From Paragordius varius (taxonomy: Eukaryota > Nematomorpha), in the NCBI GenBank assembly GCA_964247055.1, contig OZ176055.1:8184001-8248000 (forward strand): a DNA stretch of 64,000 nt. The letters run 5' to 3'. The position numbers were made by a program, and so were the translations under genes. The notes beneath the pieces were generated by a model. That model did no database searches. It saw only the letters and a list, made by a program, of their open reading frames with translations, and was not told the origin of the DNA. Shown here piece by piece: positions 12,901-25,386 of the stretch; position 1 is the first letter of the stretch, and every line of letters starts with the position of its first letter.

Positions 12901-14609
12901 AAATAACTTTTAACCATTAAGAGCACACTAATAAGAATATTATTTTTTATATAAACACAATTATAAAATAATTTTTTCTATTGCCAATACACAATCATTG
13001 ACTTATTCTTCAAAATTATATTTGATTAAGATAGGTCTTTTAAAATTTTTAAGTAATTTTATAAAAAAATTTATATATCAATGGTGCGCATTTATATTTG
13101 GGATTAAAATATAAATATCTACAGTTTTGGATTAAAAAAATATATATTTCAACTCAAATTGGTCATTTAACACTCAAAACTGGTTTTTCAAGTTGATCGA
13201 TAAAAATACTGTCGGAAAAAATAAAAATTTTGGATAATAAATGGTTTTAAATGAAATGTTAATAAAAAAGATAATTGACCAAAATTTATACAATATATAT
13301 AAACTATGGTACGTAATTTTCAAATGTTAACCAATTTAATGAACCAACTTGAGATGAAAATGGTATATATTTTTGAATTTTTATTATTGCATCCGAAACT
13401 AGAAATATTTTTAGATTAGATCTCAATATTGATGCAAACCATCACGATCAATGGCTAAAATAAAAAAAATATGAATACTTTTTATATCAAACCATAAAAT
13501 CTCATCCAGTTAATAAAATATACTATTAAAGAGTGAATCATTAATGATTTTGTATTGGCTTATAATAAAAACAAATTATTCAAATATTGTGTTTATATAA
13601 AAATATTTTTAAATCTTGTTTTTAAGTTATCATCAAATATAAAACCACTTTTATTCACTCGGAAAAGGTTTTTATTGATTGGAAAAATGTTTCGATTGAC
13701 TAAAAAAACATTTTGATGAATGGGGAACGGTTTATATAATTATTTTTGATCTTTAATATTTACAAACTTTTAAAATATTTTAATCACTTAATAAATATAT
13801 TGTTAGATTTTATGAAGAAATTTAATATATTTTAAAATGTAAACATTGACATTTATTCACCTTTCAAATCTTTGACACATAAATGCACAATATGTTTAAT
13901 TTAATGATTTTTCAAATAAAATTAAAGTCTAAAAGACAAATTGAGTTTTTTAAATAAATGGTTATAAAAAAATGAAGTAAAATCTTCAATTTTAATAACA
14001 ACTAAAAAAACAAAAAAAGAATATAACAAATCAACAACGAAAACACGCAAACAATATTTTTAAATTATTTACGTTTATTAAAAATGTAAAATTTTAATGA
14101 CTAAAATAGGCTTTTTTTGTATAAAAAAAAACATACTAACCTCGGAGAAATTTGTAACCTGGTTAGTTTTCCGTAACTTTAACATTAACTCATAATTTTG
14201 AGACTGCATAAGAATAAAGTTGTCTTGTAAAATTTTATTTTCTTGTTTTACATTTTCAAGGGCAGCTGCCAACGCTTGGTTATTTTTAAGAATGGTCTTT
14301 CTTGATATGGTGGAATTAACTACAATATAAAAATATTTTATTTACGTCCAAGACGAGATTTATGTAAAATTGATTTAATCTTTTTGGATTTATTTAGAGC
14401 CTTATTACAAATGGTAACATTTGTTTTTGAATTGTTTGACACTTTGGTTAAATTGACTTTTTTAGCTGACTTTATTTTTCTACCACGAGAGACAGATTTA
14501 ATTTTATCATCCGTTTTTGGAGTATTATCCTCAAAATCATACACGTCCTGCATAATAAAAAAATAGATACTGAGGTTTTCCTGACAGAACTTTGGCGAAG
14601 TTTTACCAT
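6975..14609 (-). CDS. SGO1: Shugoshin (centromeric cohesion protector)
   Basis: Shugoshin recruits PP2A to centromeres and shields cohesin from removal. Ten exons give 1279 residues with an exact reading frame: 14571-14609, 14346-14547, 14141-14319, 10969-12686, 9998-10240, 8851-9434, 8504-8612, 8364-8443, 7528-7721 and 6975-7466. Two features identify it. The first is an N-terminal coiled coil after about 95 basic residues (ILKNNQALAAALENVKQENK), matching the family's PP2A-binding helix. The second is the C-terminal basic box split across exons 7 and 8 (VNVPNYKEPKLNKKMRRGDP), which strongly resembles the YKEP..L..KLRRGDP box of vertebrate SGO1. The middle is low-complexity and Asn/Ser-rich. 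The first two introns are only 23 and 26 nt, the later ones up to 1.45 kb. The start was chosen because only this ATG stays in frame across the 23-nt intron. About 250 residues follow the basic box, an unusually long tail. Confidence 0.9.
9565..9892. repeat. MITE-2 copy in a shugoshin intron
   Basis: Terminal inverted repeats TACCATTTACA / TGTAAATGGTA enclose a short iterated subterminal motif (CAATTCAAATTCACCCT) in one orientation on the left and inverted on the right. It lies in the intron between shugoshin exons 5 and 6 and is flanked by TA repeats. Confidence 0.8.
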
Positions 14610-14809
14610 AATGAAATTCGTGCAAACCGCTCTATTTTAAGAGGGAACAACAAAGGGATTTTCATATGATACAACTACTAAGTTGAAAAGCTTGTAATTT
14701 TGTTTTGTTTATAATATAAAAATTTTTAAACCCTTTATTTCTTGCTATGAGAATTATCTAAATAATTTACATTGTACAAATATTTGATTTATATATAATT
14801 TATCTCATT

Positions 14810-15400
14810 TTAACACTTAGATACAATACACTCATTTTAGTCCTTCTCAAATTGGGGTAGTTGGATACCCCAGGCCTGTTTAAAATTAAATACTTTAAAA
14901 ATGGAAGCAATCGAAACCATGGCAAAATTTTGCACTTATATAACATTAATAAACCGAAATATATAAAATATTTAATTAAAAAATACTTGATATTAATTAT
15001 TTTGAGCTAAAACTGAAAGGAAAAAATTTGGTCAACGTGACATGTGTCAAATTGTAAAATTAAAAAATAATACAAAATAAACCGCTTTTTCTATCTCTAT
15101 CAAAGTTAGATGTAATTTATATTAAAAATAAGCTTTAGTTTTACCCTTAAAATTAAATGAAGACGATATTTTGCGAAATTTTTGTAAAATAAAAATGGCG
15201 TCGAAGTAGTTAGAGGTGGAACTTTTTATTCCAAACAAAATTTTATCAAGATATTTTGGCATATTTATATAATATTTATCAGGATAGAAACATAAATTTA
15301 AATTTGGACCGTTTCCTTCATGTGTTTTTTAAAAAATTTAATTTAATTTTAGTCTGGGGTATTTAGATACCCCAATTTGAATCGAATGTTAAAACATTAA
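14810..15400 (+). repeat. MITE-1 copy A
   Basis: About 0.55-kb element with inverted ends. Left end carries CAAATTGGGGTAGTTGGATA then CCCCAGGCCTG; right end carries GTCTGGGGTATTTAGATACC then CCAATTTGAATCG. Each end contains its own small GGGGTA...TACCCC palindrome. No coding capacity. Confidence 0.75.
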
Positions 15401-15764
15401 ATTTTATTTTAATATGTTTCATCACACAAACTGTTTTAAATAATTGTGATTTAGTTCCGCGTAATAAAAAGTTTTTATTATTTGTGCACATTATATGTAA
15501 TTGCCAACTAAGGGTTTTGAAAATATTATTTATATTTTATCAAATATATAAGATGCAATACAATATATAAAATGTTTTAATTTGGATGTAGGCTCCAATG
15601 GTCTATAGCCCATAAAAAATGGGAGAAATCGTAAAATAACATTTTAAACTTAATATTATAAGATTAAGTTAATTTTTGCTATCAAAACATTAATGTCGTA
15701 AGGTATTGTTGAAGTAGTTTATGGGTTTTAGATGGTTCAAACGGTATCAAAACACATTGGCACT

Positions 15765-18755
15765 TCGATTCAAATTGAGGTATTACTAGGGTGACCAGAC
15801 GTCCCGCTTTTTCACACTTTGTCCCGCGTCCAGCCACGTTTTTGAAATGTCCCGCTTTTTCACGATTATATAAAAAAAAATTTTTTTAATACATTTAAAT
15901 TTTTTATTAATTTTTTTTATCCGTGTAAATTTTTTATCATTAGTTTTCTTTGAAATTATATCAATTGTAAATTAAAATTTTTTATTTTTAAATTTATTTT
16001 TTTCGAATTTATATCATATGATTATACACTTTGCTTCTTACTCCTACTGCCAAGATTATCAAAAAAACAAATTAATACCACGAATCGGTAGCTTATACGT
16101 TTACTCTAGTAAAATAAGGTAATAAATTATTTTTTTATATTAATATTTTAGTTACATTACCTGCAACATTATTAAAAAGACAAATTTATCACAAATCGGT
16201 AGCTTATACGTTTACTCCAGAAAATTAAGTAATATAATAATTTTTCTATACTAATATTAGTTTAAAAATATGAGAAAAAGAGGTTGTAAATTCATTTAAT
16301 GAAAAATTCCTTTTATTAAAAAAACTAAGAATGAATCATTTGTTAAATGTTCTTTATGCGAGGGGGAAACTCTAGTACATGGCGACAAGCATGATATTAC
16401 AAAGCATATGAAAACAGAAACATAAGAAATGTTTAGTGGCGGCATCATCTTACAAAGTGAGCGAATTTTATCAAAAACCCCTTTTGGAGAGTAAGAAAAG
16501 AATTCGGCACTAGCCGAAGGCGCTTTAATCATTCCTTTGCTATGGATTGCTAACAGGTTATTCGTACCTTATTCATTAAAAAATTTACATGTGCCCGTAG
16601 AAAGGCTAAAGCCATATATGCAATGTCCTTTCACATGCATTTTCTGAAATACAAAAAGATTTGATGAAAATTAATTTCATATCGCTATACTCTGATGCAT
16701 CAAATTACATGGAAAACAAATCTATCCGGTGAAAGTTCCGACATAATTTTTAGTTTACTAATGAATATTTTAGAAAAAAATAAAATTTAAAAGACAAAGT
16801 CATCGCATATTGCGCTGACAACACCAATACCAACTTCGGTGGAAAAGCAAGAAGTGGAACAAAAATTATTTTCATAAATTAACATATAATTTTAATCAAA
16901 ACATTTTGGCGTTGGGTGTGCAACGCATATAGTACACAATATTTAAACAGCTGTTGATTTGTTACCCCTAGATGTGGAAAATGTAGTTGTTAAAATATAT
17001 TCCTATTTTTAATATACACGGTACGCGTTGAAAAGCATAAGGAATTCTGTGAATGTGCAGAATTCAATATCAAAAAATGCTTAGATATTGTAAAACTTTT
17101 TTAGCTATTCTGCCAGCTATCGAAAGAATTTTAAAAATGTATGATCCTTTATATCCTATTTTTTATGATAGGACATATGTCCTATACCATTTTAAAAATA
17201 TATGATCCTTAAAATCCTATTTTTTATCACAGGACTAATGTCCTAGAACTTTGGAAAAGTTTTTGAACGTGATTCATAAAAATATGGTTAGAGTTCCTAC
17301 ATAATCAAGCTTCTCTCTCTCTAAAATGTTATTAATTGATAGAAGGTGACAAAATTTCGGCAATCAGCCAATGAAGTTAGTAACCTAGAATTTGTATGTC
17401 AAGATAGGTTTAGAAAATAATTTTATACCATTAACCATCCGCAATCTTATAAATAATTTAGAAAAACAAGGCTTAATAAATCGACAATATATCCCGTGCC
17501 ATATAAAAATGTTTTGAAACGGTAAAGATTATTTGGAAGACTGGACGGTGCAATTTAAAGAAATTGATCATTTTCATTGGATAACGTTAAAACCAGAATT
17601 TAATTGGTGCGATGTTCAAAAATCATTTGATTATATCCGCATCTCCCAAAAATTCCCAAAAAGTAATCTTTCAGAAAATGATCTTTTTTCTGAAGTATCA
17701 TTAGTTAAAAAATATATTAATAATGGAAAACTTAAATTATGGACAACAGTAAAAAATACAGTAGAAAAGAAATGGTTAGAAATATTTCATCATTTTGAAA
17801 CAAACTATATTCCATACAATATTATTTTAAAAATTGTGGAATTTGGACTATCTTTACCTGGAACCAACGCTGCTATTGCGCGCGTTTTTTCCACAGAAAA
17901 TCAGGTGTGGACATCGGAAAAATCAAATTTAAATGCTGAAACTTTAAAGGCCATTTATCTGTCAAATATAATTGGACAAATTCTTATGAAGTCTTCTACA
18001 ATATTTTAAAAAATGATGACAATCTTCTAAAACGCATTTACTCAAATAAAAAAATTACCAAGGAATGAAATATTTTTTTATATTTATAATGTATTTGTGT
18101 TAAAAATAAATAAATATTACAATAAATTTATTTTTTTGTAAAAAATTTTGGTTGTGCCCCCCATGCCCCCCTTTCTCAGATTTTCCCGCTTTTTCCTTCA
18201 AAAAATCTGGTCACCCTAAGTTTTACCCCAGACTAAATTTAAATTAGGATTTTCAATAAATTACTGAAGGAAATGGTCTGAATTTAAATTTATGCTTTTA
18301 TCCTAATTAAAATTTATATAAAAATGCCAAAATGTCGAAAAAAATTTTGTTTTGAAAAAAAAGTTTCATGTCAAACTACCTGAACGCCATTTTTATTTTA
18401 TAAATTTTTTGCAAAATATGGTCTTAATTTAATTTTAAGAGTAGAATTAAAGCTAATTTTTATTAAATTACATCTAACATTGATAGAAATATAAAATGTG
18501 GTTTTCTAATTTTACCATACCACACATGTCACGTTAACTAAATTTTTACCTTACCGTTTTACCTTAAAATAATTAATATCAAGTTTTTTAAATAAAAGTT
18601 TTTATATATTTCGGTTTATTAATGTTATATAAGTGCAAGATTTTGCCATGGTTTCAATTACTTCCATATTTTCAAGAAATTTTAAACAGGCCTGGGGTAT
18701 ATAACTACCACAATTTGAATGGGAGGACTAAAATGTATGTGTTGTATCCAAGTGT
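15765..18755 (-). repeat. MITE-1 copy B, split by a hAT transposon
   Basis: Reverse-orientation copy of the same element as A. Its first about 20 bp (TTCGATTCAAATTGAGG) lie left of the hAT insertion; the remainder, from TTACCCCAGACTAAATTT to the GGCCTGGGG end and a GTCC/ACTAAAATG flank, lies right of it. The hAT therefore landed inside the terminal palindrome of this MITE. Confidence 0.7.
15787..18218 (+). mobile_element. hAT-family DNA transposon, decayed
   Basis: Ends are inverted: TAGGGTGACCAGACGTCCCGC on the left and a right end whose reverse complement starts TAGGGTGACCAGA. Flanking 8-mers GGTATTAC and AGTTTTAC match at 6 of 8 positions, consistent with a worn 8-bp target duplication. 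Coding remains start near 16310 with a BED-like finger (FVKCSLCEGETLVHG then HDITKHMKTE). They end with the hAT dimerisation region at 17533-18009 (LSLPGTNAAIARVFS, then WTSEKSNLNAETLKAI). Between these the frame is broken in several places by stops and frameshifts, so the transposase is non-functional. Confidence 0.85.
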
Positions 18756-19249
18756 TAACATAATGTGAATAAATTATTTATATGATATTTTAAAATATTT
18801 TAAAATATTTGTTATTTAGATTCGTCTGTCTTTAATTTCAGGTTAAATTATTTGGTTTAAAAATACAAATTTTTACACTTCATTGTGTTTTGGAATAACT
18901 TAATATCGAGAGCAATATTAAACTTGAATATTTTAAAAGATATTTAAGGTTTTAGGCAAAATATGTACTTTCTTTGTTTTAGATTGCCTTATTTTTCTTA
19001 ATATAATATTTATCAATATTCCTGTCTCAAAGGTTTAACCACCAGTTTATCATGATTTTTTAAATCGTTAATACAACAGTCAAATGTATGTATAGATGTA
19101 ATGATTAAATATTGAAAGCTTTTAGTTTAAATTTTACCAAAAATTTTAATAAATATCAGAGTTTTTTTACAAATTTATTTTTTACCAAAAACAACTTGCA
19201 AATAGGCAATAAAATCTTAAAATTTTAAGTTTGATACTGTAAGTTTCAT

Positions 19250-22200
19250 ATGTTAAATGTTATATCAGATGATATAATTGGTCCAAGCGGCATGCTTGAA
19301 TTTACTGTGAAAGATTATTTTTTGAGCAGAAGTGATATGTGGTTTATTAAGGAGCATTTAGTAAATTATATATTTAGCTTAGAATGATATAAACTATGAA
19401 TTAAATTCGAAGTAGGCTTTTAGTAAATTTTTAGTTTAAAGTTACTGCAAAGTTCTGATTATAAGAAAGATGAAATGGTAAAAATTATATAAATTTAGAT
19501 ATTTCGGTCATTGACTTCGTCATTTAACATTTTTATACAAATCAGCAGTGAGATGTGGGACTTTAATAGTGACGATGATTTATACTTTGAAAAAACTTTA
19601 AATATCTTAATGAAAATGTTTGATCTTTGGAAAGTATCTTTTATCATATTCAGGCCAATAATTGCAATCATGATATAACAATTATATTCTTTTCCCGAGT
19701 ATATTTACTTGGCAGTTTCTCATACAAAGATGTTTATTGGTTGTTCAATGAACTTATATATAGGGTGGTTATAAAAAACGAGAAATGTGAATATTGGACT
19801 AAAATCGCACCATTAATCATTAAAATCTTTAAACATTACAAAGAAACGCTCGAAAAATATTTCCAGGATAACATAAAAATTACGAATTCAATGGACGGTA
19901 ATTTGTTGGAAATGATTAATTTATCGCTAAATGTTAGCGAAAAACATTATATTGATTGTAACTTTGAACGTACTGGTCAAATGTCTCTGGTAATTACACC
20001 AGGGAACGGTATTTTTAGAACCAAACGAAGATTAGCTATTATTTCCAAGGAGAGAATTAATGAATTAGGTGAAAACTATATCATGCTTTTTTTTTGAAAA
20101 CAATATGGCTAAAACATTTGCTAACATTTCATGATATTAAATATTTTATTCAGGACCGAGGTTATAAATAAATTGTTTACTTAAAAGTTAAAATGCTAAA
20201 AGAGAATTTTTTTCCATATTGAATCCATAAAAGAATAACACCGAATGCAGAAACTAAAGATTTATAATTCATTTGATTTCGCCGCAAAATAAGTATTTGT
20301 TAGACTGTTAGCAAAAGCATTATCATTAATCGTTTTCCAAATAATTTTATATAACATGAAATAAGGATATCAATAATTTATTAATATTATATTTTTTAAC
20401 TATTGAAAAATTTTTAAGATATAGGGACAATCAATTTATTTTAGACTAAAAATGGATTATATATGTTTGAGTCGCAGTTTTTAAAATTATATGATATAAA
20501 ATTCAAGTTGACAAAAAAATGTGCATACCTTGCAAGCCATATATATTATTTTGACAATATTGCTTATAATTTCTTTATAGGATTTCATCCTGTCATATTG
20601 TGTTTAGCTGATCCTCCTTTATGTACTGTTCCACTCCTAATAGTAAATTTTCTTTTTATTGCATTTGTAATTCAACGCTAATTATATGAATTTATTGGGG
20701 TTAATTTAATCTTTGTCAAACGTAAAAAATAAAATTAAAATATTCAGCGTATATCCTAATAGTAAATTTTCTTTTTATCTCAAGTTTGAAGATGTCTATG
20801 GATCTGAAAACTATTACATATCATTTTGGCTAAATGTTTGGTATGTGTAAATTTGTATAAATTTTATGGTTATGACCGCGCGAAAAACAATGAAGAATTC
20901 TGCACTTTAATGGCATTTAATGAAACTTTAACCCACAAGATTAAACCCGAAATCTATAAATCACTTCAAAATCTTGAAACGCATTCGAGGTTGATATTTT
21001 TTTAAAAAAATAGAATTTAATCATTTAGTTTAAAATTTATAAATTTTATTCTCCCTTTTATATACATAGAAATGCTGTATCTGGTAATCACAATTATTGT
21101 ACACAAAAACGATCGGTATCATTACCCACGTTTACTAAAGGCCATCCATCATTAAAAGGTGATATTTTCTATTGCTTTCTCAGAAATATTTTTTTGGTTA
21201 AAATAATTTGTAGTATAAACGATATTATTTTTTTAAAAAAAACATAATTATTGCTGAAATATATATCTCAATAAAATCTTTTTTTTGTATTTTAGCAACC
21301 AATCCCTTAGTTAATCCATTTAGTTGTCGGAAAGTTCCAATTCGTCAAATGCCTAATCTATATCAAAAATGGCACACTATGAGTTACGCTTTTAAAGAAA
21401 GAACTCCACACCAAAATGGAATTAATGTTCAAGATCCATCATTTACGGAAGGAAAACTTAAATACGAAAAATGTGATCGTATCAAAAATGTGCCTATTAT
21501 TGAACCATCACTTACTCGTGAAAAACTACATAAAACCACCATTGAAATTAAGGGAGAAATTGGACGGTACTTATTCTGAAAAATTTTTTGCTTTTAAAAT
21601 TTTTTTGATGTGAATTAGATTTGCGAAAAAGGCTATTTTTATAATATAAAATATATACATTAAAACCTCTAATTACTACAAAATATTTTCATAAAAATAT
21701 GCCAACTTATTTAAAGGGAAATAGATGAATGGCTTAATTTTATTATGGCGAATCCCAGAAAAACTTAAAAGGTAAAAAAACCGTTTTGCCATAAAAGATT
21801 AAAGGGTCAACACACAAAATTACTTTGCGTTAATAAGGTTTCACCTTATTTTTTTCCAAAACATCTAAAGTTTTTAATTATTAATTTTTAAAAAGGTTTA
21901 ATGTCCACATTAAATTTTATCACTAATATACCATTTGCACTCTAAGAGTGTCCTTGAACACTTTAAGTTGGTCCTTGTTCAAGTTGTCCTTGAACACTCA
22001 AGTTGCTTCTTTGATTTGTTTTGTTTTTAAATTTTATCAATTAAATCGTATATCATTCATCTAATTTTTCGTTTTTAACCTATTTTCAATTGTTTACGAT
22101 AAGTTTTAAATCTATATCAACTTTTAATCATTGAGAAACCGTATATCTATATTAATTTTTTAAAATTATTTTGGATACTTATGAGATTTTAACCGTAATA

Positions 22201-25200
22201 AAAAAATATATAAGTTTTCCGGGTTATTATTTAGAATTTTTCATTGAAAACATTTAAAAGTTAATGGTAATGTTAAATTGGAAAAAAATTAGTTCGAAAC
22301 AAAAAGTAGTTTTTAAACAAATTTTTTTATTTTTAATGAACAAATATATAATAATAAAGAAAATTAGGTTAGAAAATAATAAAATATAAAAATACATGCA
22401 AAAATTATGGTTAACTTAAAACTTTAACATTTTAAGGACCAACTTAAAGTGTTCAAGGACACTCTTGAACTGCAAATGGTATATTTAAAAACTAGAAATG
22501 ACGACATAAGAAACCAACAATCTTCAAAAAATAAATATGAATATTACATGAAAAAGATATCCGCTATGAAAACTGAAAATTTATCTAAAGCCAATATTAA
22601 TAATAATTTATCCTCATTCATTAATTCTAATTTATCCATTGATACCTCAAAAGTTCGCTTATTTGAACCAAAATCTAATGTTTGGGATCCAACACATAAA
22701 GCTGGTATTTCACATGTTTTTAATCTTTAGTGAAATTTTGGTTCTCCGCAATTAAATTAATTTTAATTAAATTTAATAAACTGTTTTATAGTAATATAGT
22801 AGTACTCTACCTAAAGTTTTTGGAAAAAAATCGTAATTAAAAGTTTATTGTTTTAATAAGTATGCAAGATAAATTTATAATATATAAGTTTATTTTTTCA
22901 CCTATTGTCTAAAATATTCCTCCTTTCTCAGAAATTTATTGGAAAAATATCGTGGCTCCAGTATGTTTACCCCTAACTGTAAGTTATGTACCAGAACCTA
23001 AAGTCATCCGTCGTGATTATATGGTTTCCGATTATTTTGTAGCTGTCGAACATTCGAGAATCACAGGAAATTCTACGCAAAATTTAATCCATATCCTACA
23101 ACAATTACTTTATCAAAGATTACGTTTCGTAAAGCTTTATTTACATTTTGTTGTACTATGATTAAATGAAAAATGGGTGTTAAATTTAGACTAAATTTAC
23201 AAATATAATAGTTGTTAATGCTTAATTTACCATATATCGTACTAGTTTTTTTGCTTTAAATCTTGATAAAATTTTCAGTTTTTTGATGTTTTATTTTATC
23301 ATTTTTCGAAATATTTTATTCTTCAATAATGGTAATGTCTAAATTTTAATACCCAAGTCCTTTTTTTAATAGTTGCTTATTTCACTATAAAAGCGCAATT
23401 CGCAAGACAGAAGTGTATGGAAAAAAAGAAATACTGTGTTTAAAATTGCGCTACTATACTGTGTTAAAAAAGCAACCATAAAAATGCATACTGTAATTGA
23501 AATGCGGTTAATATCAACTAAAAGTTTTTTTTTCTTTTATTTAGGGTGGACAAATTGTCACAAGCTTGAGTCAAGAGGCTAAAGAATTTTTTTTCTCAAT
23601 TCCTAAAACATCATCAGCCCTATTTGGTGGTCAGAATGCGTCATCAATATTATTTAATGATTATCAAAATAAAGCCACTAAATACGTAAATACTTCATAC
23701 CTTATAAGCATTGGAAGGTCTTATCACATGTTAAGTATTGAGGCGTGTCCATCAAACACTATACATGTTATCATTTATAGGCCAAAGTATGTCCCCCCTT
23801 ATTTTGTTTTGGAAAGTATGAAAGATAATAAAATTATATTGTGTTGTATGTATAAAACATTCTTTATTTTTTTTGTTCTTTTAATCTGTGTGAAATATAT
23901 AGTATTGAACATATTTACATTTATTTCTTTTAGCAAAATATGAATGATAGGATATATTGAAAGAAAGATTTTAAAATTACGTTTTTATATAATGTTTGAT
24001 GATTTTTTTTACTCTGTATATTGTGAAATTTTGGAGAAACCATCAAGTATAAAACTAGAATTTATGAAGACAAAACATAAAAAGTTGAAAACTGTTTTTG
24101 TGCATAAAAGAAAACTATATTATTATTATATCATTAATTTTTCCATCACACCTTTAAATTATCAAAAATATAATTGTTTTACCAATTTACATCTCCATCA
24201 CTTATTTTGGTTACCCCAAAAAGATTGGTGATTTTGAAAATGGTTTTGTTTTTGATATTACAAAATCAATTAATGTACTTTTAATTTTTATGCTTAATTC
24301 TTAATGTAATTTTACAGACACAATTATTACAAAAATCAATTTACTGACCAACAAAAAGAAATGAATTATGAATACTATCTGCGCGTCCCTGAACAGGATG
24401 GATTTTATGAACGAAAAACTCTCATAAAACATGAAAGGATTTTAGATTCATTTATGTGGAATACGTTGGATACTTTTATTACGACATCATCTTATGAGTA
24501 TAACAAAATTATAATTGTACCGCAATTTCGAATTTTCGACTTATATTGATTTTCTTTGATTGAATTTTATATTACTGCATGAAAGATTAGTCTCCATGTT
24601 AAAAAATATAGCAATATGAGTTATTTTGATTAAAAATTAATTTCTATTAAAAATTATTAAATAATATAATTAATAAATGGCTCAGTATTTGAGGAAATCG
24701 ATCGAGATCTTATTTTTTTGTAAATTTCGGATCTATGATACTTGTGGGGATATTTATAACTCAAAAAATAGTGCATTATTTTAAAATCGCAAATGTGCAT
24801 AATGTTTAACATGATATATATAGTTTTAGGTGGTATTTAATGTATAAAAACTCCTATGGTAGGAGGTCTACGATATATACATATATTTTTATTTTAGACA
24901 TATTCAAGAGTTAAGTCTTCAATATCGACATTTATGGTTTACGCGGGTTCGATTCCTTATAATACCGTATCATGAGGTGAAAAATGCTTTAGATTGGGAC
25001 ATGATTTGTGAAAAGTTTTTCCAATTTATAAGCACTATAAATGGGATTCCTAAAACAAAATTTCCAAATAGTCTAAAGGTTATTTTTCTTGTGTTTAAAC
25101 GGTAAAGTGTAATGAAAAGATATAACACAAAAATTGGTTGATTTTAAGAAAACCATTTTTTTAAACTTTAATATAGTATGATGTAACTATCGGTTTGGGT

Positions 25201-25351
25201 TGCGAAAGATATAGAATAGAAATATAATTGATAATTCATTCAACTTTATATTTCACAATAGAATAAAATAAAAGGCGAAATTTTTTTTTCATTATAACTA
25301 TAAGAAGTCTTTTACTTTTTATCTTTACCTTCATAAATTAAATTTTTACCG

Positions 25352-25386
<35 letters not shown>

